From NCBI GenBank assembly GCA_015065395.1, contig SVQJ01000042.1:1-11221 (forward strand): 11,221 nucleotides of DNA, written 5' to 3'. Each line of letters starts with the position of its first letter. Position 1 is the stretch's first letter. Made by a program: the position numbers and the translations under genes. Of this stretch, positions 5,725 to 11,221 are shown in pieces. Under the pieces are notes generated by a model. It made no database searches, had not been told where the DNA came from, and saw nothing but the letters and a program-made list of their open reading frames with translations. Origin of the DNA: Oscillospiraceae bacterium. GTDB taxonomy: Bacteria; Bacillota; Clostridia; Oscillospirales; CAG-272.

Positions 5725-7860
5725 ATGATCATGGCAAATTTTTGCGGAAAATGCGGCCATCCCGTTAACGAAAACGGGCTATGCCCCAACTGCGATACTC
5801 CGGTTGCCCCTGACATGCAGGAGCAGACAATAGAACCGGAAAAGAAAAAGGAAGAAAAAAAGGAACAGGAATATATCCCCGCAGTGGTGGTCGATTATTC
5901 CACCTACTTTTCCAATGGCTCAAAGAAAGCGGGACGGGTGAGCAGCGGCTTTAATCCTGCTCGCCTTATAGCAATAATTCTCGTAATAGCACTCCTTCTC
6001 GGCGGCGGAGCTTTGGTTCTTCTGAACCTCGGAGCAATCGATAAGGGTACTGCGATTAAACCTGCACAGGCAGAAGACGATGATAGTTACAAAACGGTCA
6101 TCGATACAGTCATCGGCGCATACCCCTGGGACGACAAGAACGAGCCTGTTCCCGGTATTGAAGGAATCAGCCCTCTTCTCCGTGAATGTAAAAAGCTTGA
6201 GGATCTTTCCTACGCTCTCAAGGATATTGATAATAACGGAACGCAAGAGCTTATCCTTGCAAAAAAGGAGAACGGGGAATTCAGAATAATCAATATCATA
6301 ACCGAGCTTCGCAAAAGCGCTTTGGTTCTCGCAGGGGCTCAGGAAAACTCCATTCTTAATATTGCCGACGACGGAACCATCATAGAGGAATCCTCCAACG
6401 GCGGCGATCAGAAAACATACGACAGCTTTGTTATCAACGACAGCGGCGACGGTATCGACTTTGAAAACCGTGTTACCTTTGACAAGGAGCTGGCTGTTGA
6501 GCTGGGATATGCAGACAGCACTGACGAGGTCTCTGACGAGGATGGCTGGTTCTATACTGAGGATATAGAGGACGAGAACAGCTACGAAAAGATATCCGAA
6601 ACAAAGGCAAATGCTTTTGTTGGTCCCGGAAGACTTAACAAGGACATAAGCTTTGCACCCATTACGGAATACGAAAGCAATGACCACAAAAAGCCTGAAA
6701 AGGAAACAAACAAGGACGAAAAACCCGTAGCTCCCGACACGGAAAAAAAGGAAGAACCCACTTACGAGCCTGAAAAGAACTACTCAGTGACATACGAAAG
6801 CTCCTACACCCATCAGTATATCCAATCTATAAACCCAAACCTTGGGGTGGTTTACGTTGAAGAGGGTAACCGTACATATCTTCTTGATTATTCCGGAAAT
6901 ATAATGGCTGATTGCACTGCTATGAACCATAAATATGAGGAGTATGGCACTCCCTTCTACACAAATTATTGCGACAGCGTGTGTAATATAATAACCGACC
7001 ACAACATGAGAGTTGATCCCGTAACCTTTGAGGTAGACGAGCTGCCCAGCGGTCACGGCGGTTATTCGTTAGATTTTTTCTATGATGCAGCCAGCCAAAA
7101 GATCTATACCATGGATTTCGGATATATCGAAGAATATACCGAAAACATCGACTTTGCTGTGGTAACTCTCGTTGAAAAGCGTCCCGCAACAGAGGAAGAG
7201 AAGGAATGGTACGGTAAGGAGTTTGGCCTTGAGATACTGTCAAAATACGGAATCGTTGTCAATTCCCGTCTCGTGGTTCCCTGTGAATATGATTGCTATA
7301 CCGATTATTCCAACGGCGTTTGCGCCCTCAGCAAAAACGGCAAGTGGGGATATTTCAATGAAAACGGTGAAAAAATACTTGATTTTGAGTACGATCCTTC
7401 CGATATAGAGACATGGATATATTCAAATAATGATTCTTATAAGATGTGCGTTCCTTACAGCGCGTCCTACGGCCTCATCCCCGTTTATAAGAACGGAATG
7501 TGGGGCTACAGCGATACCGACGGCAATATGGTGACCGATTTCGAGTTTGAAAAGGCGCTTCCCTCTCACCGCGGAAAGGCTTGGGTAAAACATGACGGGG
7601 TCTGGAAGGTTATCAGCTTCGACAAGTATGAGGGAGGCATCTCCGTTGATGAAGCAAAGGCTGTGTTAGACGATATATTTACCCTGACCGATACCGTTTC
7701 CTCAATAGTAATAGTTCCCCTGCCCGAAAACGAATGGGAAAGCCATTATCTTGCAAAGGCCCCCTGCTTCTCCGTAACCTTCGTGTACATAGACAGCGGC
7801 TCCTACACCAACTATTACAAGGTACTTGATGATGGCGAGATAGTATATTTTGAGCATTAA
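5725..7860 (+). CDS. Zinc-ribbon, single-helix membrane protein with WG repeats (paralogue 1)
   Basis: 711 residues from ATG 5725; the ATG at 5731 (M-A-N-F-C-G-K-C-G) matches the start of the downstream paralogue and may be the true one, though AAAGG (5715-5719) is better placed for 5725. Domains in order: zinc ribbon with C7-x2-C10 and C20-x2-C23; charged Lys/Glu linker; one transmembrane helix at about 79-105; an outside domain at about 120-315 holding Y-A-L-K-D-I-D-N-N-G-T-Q-E-L-I-L (163-178), a calcium-loop-like motif common in Firmicute exported proteins; an acidic/Lys linker (about 320-352); then a beta-rich region with WG repeats around W541 and W593 and a degenerate unit at W627. The expected topology is ribbon inside and WG repeats outside. 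The function is unknown; WG repeats are thought to be binding modules. The next gene, 27 bp on, is a full-length paralogue. Confidence 0.75.
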   Translation: MIMANFCGKCGHPVNENGLCPNCDTPVAPDMQEQTIEPEKKKEEKKEQEYIPAVVVDYSTYFSNGSKKAGRVSSGFNPARLIAIILVIALLLGGGALVLLNLGAIDKGTAIKPAQAEDDDSYKTVIDTVIGAYPWDDKNEPVPGIEGISPLLRECKKLEDLSYALKDIDNNGTQELILAKKENGEFRIINIITELRKSALVLAGAQENSILNIADDGTIIEESSNGGDQKTYDSFVINDSGDGIDFENRVTFDKELAVELGYADSTDEVSDEDGWFYTEDIEDENSYEKISETKANAFVGPGRLNKDISFAPITEYESNDHKKPEKETNKDEKPVAPDTEKKEEPTYEPEKNYSVTYESSYTHQYIQSINPNLGVVYVEEGNRTYLLDYSGNIMADCTAMNHKYEEYGTPFYTNYCDSVCNIITDHNMRVDPVTFEVDELPSGHGGYSLDFFYDAASQKIYTMDFGYIEEYTENIDFAVVTLVEKRPATEEEKEWYGKEFGLEILSKYGIVVNSRLVVPCEYDCYTDYSNGVCALSKNGKWGYFNENGEKILDFEYDPSDIETWIYSNNDSYKMCVPYSASYGLIPVYKNGMWGYSDTDGNMVTDFEFEKALPSHRGKAWVKHDGVWKVISFDKYEGGISVDEAKAVLDDIFTLTDTVSSIVIVPLPENEWESHYLAKAPCFSVTFVYIDSGSYTNYYKVLDDGEIVYFEH

Positions 7861-7887
7861 CAATAAAAGACAACATTAGGAGAAATA

Positions 7888-9990
7888 ATGGCAAATTTCT
7901 GCGGAAAATGCGGCAGTCACATCGGAGTAGATGGACTTTGCCCAAATTGTGATAAATCTGTGGCATCAGCATCCGAGCCTACACCCATCAAAAGCCCTGC
8001 TCCCTCAGCAAAGAAGAAAGGTAAAGCAGGAATCATCGCACTGGTTATTCTTCTCGTTACAGCTCTCTGCTGCGGAAGTGTTTTTACACTTATCCATTTC
8101 GGAATTTTATCCTTTGGCCCGGAGAAAAAGGATGACAAGGATCAAGTCAAAGATCCTTACGAAAAAATCGTACAAAGCATCGTTTCCTCTTACCCTTGGG
8201 ATAATGGAGGCGAGCCTGTTCCCGATATCAAGGGAATGAGCCCCCTTCTTGTACAGTGCCAAAAGCTTGAAGATCTTTCCTATACCCTTAAAGACCTTGA
8301 TAATAACAGCACCGAAGAGCTGATCCTTGCAATAAAGGAAGAAAACGGATTCAGAATAATCAATATCATAACGTCTCTTAAGAATGAGGCTATCGTTGTT
8401 GCAGGCGCAGACGAAAAAACCGAGCTGTGGCTCAGCGAAAACGACAATATCGTGAATCACAGCACTGACGGCGATACCGAGATATACGACAGCTTCAAGA
8501 TCAACGAAGACGGTAACGGTGTAGAATTTGAAAATCGGGTCATCTATGACGAAGCTCTTGCGGAGAGTCTTGACTACACAGACGGCGGTGAAGGAGAATA
8601 TTTTGAAAACTCCTGGTTCTATACCGAGGATCCCGATGATAAAGAAAGCTATGAGCATATCAGCGAGGACAAGGCTAAGGACATTATCCTGGACTGCGGA
8701 ATAATTAATTTCAAGCCCATTACCGAGTATGAAAACAAGGCTGACTCCCCTGCAAATGAGGATGAGAACGCCGATCCAGACGGCAAAGATCCTGCCAATG
8801 AGGATGAAGAAAAGGCATACGCCGTGAAATACGAGATGGATGAGGCAGACAAGGATATTGACATTGAATACATACAGTATTATCTCGGTGTTTCATTCCT
8901 TTGCGACGGTACCGACAAATGGCTCATCGATTACGAAGGTAATGTTTCCGTAAAGTGTACAAATATAGAGCGCAAGGATGCAAACGGCAATGTGGTCATA
9001 GGCTATGACGGGAAACCGATCATAGACAATTTGGGTTACTATCGTGAAACCTTCAAAAGCGGAGAGTATGCCACATATTATCACATAGACCCTGTTACAT
9101 TGGACTTGTATATAATGGAAACCTCAATGGGTGGATCCGGTTCATTTATTAATTACCATTACGACGACGTTACTGAAAAGATCTATACCGGTTTTTACAG
9201 CGAATTCTCGCTTTATGAGAAAAACGTTGATTTCGCGCCTGTTATGCTGATCCATCAACGCCCTTCTACTGAAGACGAAAAGGACAGATACGGTGAATAT
9301 TACTATGATATGCAGTATAAATACGGCATCGTTGTTGACAATAAATTGGTGGTTCCCTGCGAATACGATGACTATATGGAATTTGATTACGGCATTTGCG
9401 CTCTTGAAAAGGACGGCAAATGGACGTTCTTTAAGTCCAATGGTGAAAAGCTTCTCCCCTACGAATATGACGAGTTCAAGACCGTATCAAACAAGCTCGC
9501 TCTGACAGCGTTTTCTGAAAACGGCACTTGGGGGCTTGTGAACGAAAAGGGCGAAAAGATACTCGCATTCGAATATGATGAGATCAGCGAGGCTTCCTAC
9601 GGATATATCCCCGTTTGCAAGAACGGGAAGTGGGGATACTGCGATACTGACGGTAATATGGTGACCGGTTTTGAATTTGAAAAAGCCCTTCCCCTTCACA
9701 AAAAGCTTGCTTGGGTCAAACAGGACGGGAAATGGCTCGTTATCGAATTCAGAGAATACGAGGAAGAGCTCACCGAAAGCGAAGCAACTAAGATAATTCA
9801 AGACAGATATCGCAACGACGAAAACATATCTACCTTTACCATCACACTGCTCTCCGAAAAGGACAGCATCCCACACTATCTTGGGCAATGCTTCTGCTTC
9901 AAGATAGAGGTTGAAGCAAAGAACGGTAATAGCTCAACCGATTATTTCAAAGTACTTGACAATGGCATAATTGTTTCATACAAGCCTTGA
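7888..9990 (+). CDS. Zinc-ribbon, single-helix membrane protein with WG repeats (paralogue 2)
   Basis: 700 residues, colinear with the preceding gene over its whole length: zinc ribbon C5-x2-C8 and C18-x2-C21, transmembrane helix about 48-74, outside domain about 88-285 with D136-x-D138-N-N-S141-x-x-E-L-I-L, acidic linker (281-309), and a WG region with units around W512, W548, W582 and W616. Shared landmarks include S/A-Y-P-W-D, K-L-E-D-L-S-Y, F-R-I-I-N-I-I, a W-F-Y-T-E-D block and L-V-V-P-C-E-Y-D. The linker before the helix is shorter than in paralogue 1, and the WG region has one more recognisable unit. AGGAG lies five bases before the ATG, and the gene starts 27 bp after its neighbour, so the two are surely cotranscribed. 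This is a tandem duplication that has since diverged. Cytoplasmic metal sensing coupled to an outside binding domain is possible but is only inference. Confidence 0.75.
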   Translation: MANFCGKCGSHIGVDGLCPNCDKSVASASEPTPIKSPAPSAKKKGKAGIIALVILLVTALCCGSVFTLIHFGILSFGPEKKDDKDQVKDPYEKIVQSIVSSYPWDNGGEPVPDIKGMSPLLVQCQKLEDLSYTLKDLDNNSTEELILAIKEENGFRIINIITSLKNEAIVVAGADEKTELWLSENDNIVNHSTDGDTEIYDSFKINEDGNGVEFENRVIYDEALAESLDYTDGGEGEYFENSWFYTEDPDDKESYEHISEDKAKDIILDCGIINFKPITEYENKADSPANEDENADPDGKDPANEDEEKAYAVKYEMDEADKDIDIEYIQYYLGVSFLCDGTDKWLIDYEGNVSVKCTNIERKDANGNVVIGYDGKPIIDNLGYYRETFKSGEYATYYHIDPVTLDLYIMETSMGGSGSFINYHYDDVTEKIYTGFYSEFSLYEKNVDFAPVMLIHQRPSTEDEKDRYGEYYYDMQYKYGIVVDNKLVVPCEYDDYMEFDYGICALEKDGKWTFFKSNGEKLLPYEYDEFKTVSNKLALTAFSENGTWGLVNEKGEKILAFEYDEISEASYGYIPVCKNGKWGYCDTDGNMVTGFEFEKALPLHKKLAWVKQDGKWLVIEFREYEEELTESEATKIIQDRYRNDENISTFTITLLSEKDSIPHYLGQCFCFKIEVEAKNGNSSTDYFKVLDNGIIVSYKP

Positions 9991-10027
9991 CGGTGGTTCC
10001 CGGCAAAAGTACAAAGGAGTATAAATA

Positions 10028-10051
10028 ATGGGTCGATATGCAATTCCTTGA
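10028..10051 (+). CDS. 7-codon leader-type reading frame (MGRYAIP)
   Basis: ATG at 10028 is preceded by an excellent AAAGGAG (10013-10019) with 8-base spacing, stronger than most real starts in this window. The frame ends after seven codons at TGA 10049-10051, 23 bp before the RCC1 lipoprotein. It could be a translated leader, or the remnant of a start that once served the downstream gene. The stop lies within the left arm of a hairpin that covers the next ribosome site. Confidence 0.3.
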   Translation: MGRYAIP

Positions 10052-10065
10052 TATTTGACAAGGAA
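10044..10065 (+). promoter_or_regulatory. Hairpin overlapping the lipoprotein ribosome site
   Basis: TTCCTTG (10044-10050) pairs perfectly with CAAGGAA (10059-10065) around an 8-base loop. The right arm includes most of AGGAAGG (10061-10067), the Shine-Dalgarno of the ATG at 10075. The left arm includes the end of the 7-codon frame and the first two bases of its stop. Such a stem would lower initiation unless a ribosome on the leader opens it. The stem is short and a regulatory role is inference. Confidence 0.35.
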
Positions 10066-10074
10066 GGAAAAACA

Positions 10075-10602
10075 ATGAAGAGATTATTTGCAATTATTCT
10101 TGCGGCTGTTCTCGTGCTTTGCCTTGCTGCCTGCGGCTCCGGATCAAATCCTTCATCCGACAAAGATGATGGTGATGATAAGGATAGCCATGACGATGAA
10201 GATGAAAGCGCGGACGGCTATATCCCTTCGGATGAGGATATTTCGGATACTGTGGCTGCGATCGCCGCAGGTGATTACCATACCGTAGGCCTTATGGCAG
10301 ACGGCACCGTTGTTGCCATCGGAAATAACTATTCCGGCGAATGTGATGTTAGCGGTTGGTCTGATATCATCGCTGTCAGCGCAGGTGAGTCTCATACCGT
10401 TGGCCTTAGGTCAGACGGTACTGTGGTGGCAAAGGGCACAAACAAATACGATCAGTGTGATGTTTCCGATTGGGAGAATATAGTTGCCATCAGCGCAGGA
10501 AAGTATCACACCGTGGGGCTTTGTGCGGACGGCACCGTGGTTGCCACAGGACACAACGGATACAATCAGTGCGACGTGAACAGTTGGGATCTGACTCAAT
10601 GA
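10075..10602 (+). CDS. Small RCC1-repeat lipoprotein
   Basis: 175 residues. Lipoprotein signal with lipobox L17-A-A-C20, so it should be anchored on the outer face of the membrane. Residues 24-58 are a low-complexity Ser/Asp-rich spacer (many D, K, E, S). Residues 60-175 are three RCC1-type units with a 38-residue period, each with a core A-G-x-x-H-T-V-G-L-x-x-D-G-T-V-V-A and ending x-x-C-D-V-x-x-W. RCC1 units normally build seven-bladed propellers; three are too few for a closed ring, so this is either a truncated gene, an oligomerising fragment, or a short form. The protein stops right after the third W. AGGAAGG (10061-10067) is seven bases before the ATG; a TTG at 10048 is rejected because it lies upstream of that site. 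It is the last gene before a strong terminator. Confidence 0.75.
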   Translation: MKRLFAIILAAVLVLCLAACGSGSNPSSDKDDGDDKDSHDDEDESADGYIPSDEDISDTVAAIAAGDYHTVGLMADGTVVAIGNNYSGECDVSGWSDIIAVSAGESHTVGLRSDGTVVAKGTNKYDQCDVSDWENIVAISAGKYHTVGLCADGTVVATGHNGYNQCDVNSWDLTQ

Positions 10603-10608
10603 ATAGCG

Positions 10609-10648
10609 AATCTCCAAAAGAGCTTTTGCTCTTTTGGAGATTTTTCTT
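10609..10648 (+). terminator. Strong intrinsic terminator after the RCC1 lipoprotein
   Basis: AATCTCCAAAAGAGC (10609-10623) pairs perfectly with GCTCTTTTGGAGATT (10628-10642), a 15-bp stem with a TTTT loop. It runs into a T-rich tail (TTTTTCTTTC from 10641). It begins six bases after the stop at 10602 and separates the WG/RCC1 block from typA. Confidence 0.9.
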
Positions 10649-10658
10649 TCAAAAACTG

Positions 10659-10687
10659 TTGAAACCCAAGGAAAAAAGGGGTATAAT
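10659..10687 (+). promoter_or_regulatory. Sigma-A promoter of typA
   Basis: TTGAAA (10659-10664), a 17-bp spacer and a perfect TATAAT (10682-10687), 39 bp before the typA ATG. It lies directly after the terminator, so typA begins its own transcription unit. Confidence 0.8.
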
Positions 10688-10726
10688 TAATAGGTTAGCA
10701 AAATTCTTGTAAAGGAAAAAGCAAAA

Positions 10727-11221
10727 ATGGTAAGAGAAGATCTGAGAAATGTTGCAATTATCGCCCATGTTGACCATGGCAAGACCACGCTTGTGGACCA
10801 GATGCTCAAGCAGTGCGGCGAATACCACGAAAACCAGGTCGTGCAGGAAAGAGTTATGGATTCAGGAGATCTTGAGAAGGAAAGAGGAATCACTATTCTT
10901 GCCAAAAACACCTCGGTTCTCTATAAGGATACAAAGATCAATATTATAGACACTCCCGGACACGCGGACTTCGGCGGCGAGGTTGAGCGCATTCTTAAGA
11001 TGGTTAACGGAGTTATCCTTCTCGTTGATGCGGCTGAAGGCCCTATGCCTCAGACAAGATTCGTTCTGGGACGCGCAATGGAGCTTGGCCACCGCGTTAT
11101 CGTTGTTGTAAACAAGATAGACCGCCCCGACCAGAGAGTTCTTGAGGTTATCGATGAGGTTTTGGAGCTTCTTATTGATCTTGGAGCTACAGACGAGCAG
11201 ATAGACTCCCCCATGCTCTTC
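10727..11221 (+). CDS. typA: Translational GTPase TypA/BipA, N-terminal 165 residues (3' truncated by the window)
   Basis: TypA/BipA is an EF-G-like ribosome-binding GTPase of about 600 residues, involved in 50S assembly and stress or cold adaptation. Only the start of the GTP-binding domain is present. All visible G motifs are intact: G1 A-H-V-D-H-G-K-T (13-20), G2 R-G-I-T (53-56), G3 D-T-P-G-H-A-D-F (75-82), G4 N-K-I-D (129-132). TypA hallmarks M-D-S-G-D-L-E-K-E-R-G-I-T-I-L-A-K-N (44-61), D-F-G-G-E-V-E-R (81-88) and D-A-A-E-G-P-M-P-Q-T-R-F-V (101-113) distinguish it from EF-G and LepA. The ribosome site is AAAGGA (10711-10716), ten bases before the ATG. The gene has its own promoter and no evident link to the upstream block. 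Confidence 0.95.
   Translation, partial: MVREDLRNVAIIAHVDHGKTTLVDQMLKQCGEYHENQVVQERVMDSGDLEKERGITILAKNTSVLYKDTKINIIDTPGHADFGGEVERILKMVNGVILLVDAAEGPMPQTRFVLGRAMELGHRVIVVVNKIDRPDQRVLEVIDEVLELLIDLGATDEQIDSPMLF

Noticed and set aside
5139..5816. Open minus-strand frame of about 225 codons opposite the Asp-box gene and the start of the WG gene
   Set aside because: Spans the junction of two well-supported plus-strand genes, with no recognisable motif; a coding shadow.
5920..6687. Long open minus-strand frame (about 255 codons) opposite the first WG gene
   Set aside because: A similar antisense frame lies opposite the same region of the paralogue (8107-8658), as expected from shared codon use; no ribosome site or recognisable domain.
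10252..10602. 38-residue (114-bp) periodicity as a possible CRISPR or tandem DNA array
   Set aside because: The period is coding: it matches RCC1 protein units with synonymous drift and has no conserved repeat/spacer structure.

Overview
The window looks like a chromosomal segment of a low-to-mid GC, spore-forming anaerobic Firmicute, most likely a gut or rumen clostridium of the Oscillospirales/Ruminococcaceae kind. This rests on a C-terminal dockerin module, a SPOCS/LysM (SipL-like) sporulation protein, an FMN-binding-type surface protein paired with ApbE, zinc-ribbon and WG-repeat membrane proteins, purine-rich Shine-Dalgarno sites and consensus TTGACA/TATAAT-type promoters. No plasmid, phage, insertion-sequence transposase, CRISPR or RNA gene was seen. 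Species-level placement is not possible from the sequence alone.

Layout. (1) 1-411, plus strand: the 3' end of a secreted, dockerin-bearing protein. (2) 412-716: a gene-free, convergent interval packed with perfect inverted repeats, including a roughly 30-bp-arm palindrome; it probably ends transcription from the left and may be a dispersed palindromic element. (3) 717-2252, minus strand: a 511-residue cysteine-rich SPOCS-domain protein with a degenerate C-terminal LysM, preceded by a sporulation-like -10 box. (4) 2253-2425: divergent promoter region. (5) 2426-4489, plus: a two-gene cassette, a signal-anchored protein with two FMN-binding-type repeats followed 18 bp later by an ApbE flavin transferase that could flavinylate it. 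(6) 4529-10650: a textbook promoter, four plus-strand genes with small gaps, and a strong intrinsic terminator. These genes are an Asp-box (sialidase-fold) protein, two tandem paralogues with zinc ribbon, one membrane helix and WG repeats, and a small RCC1-repeat lipoprotein. A 7-codon reading frame with a good ribosome site precedes the lipoprotein, and a hairpin there overlaps the lipoprotein's own ribosome site. (7) 10659 to the end: a consensus promoter and the first 165 codons of the translational GTPase TypA/BipA.

How it fits together. The FMN-protein/ApbE pair has a readable logic: exported flavoprotein plus its flavinylating enzyme, pointing to extracytoplasmic electron transfer. The 4.5-10.6 kb block reads as one transcription unit made almost wholly of repeat-fold proteins (Asp-box propeller, WG repeats, RCC1 repeats), most of them membrane-linked. 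Its function is unknown, and it is the best candidate here for something undescribed. TypA and the SPOCS gene appear to be separate units.
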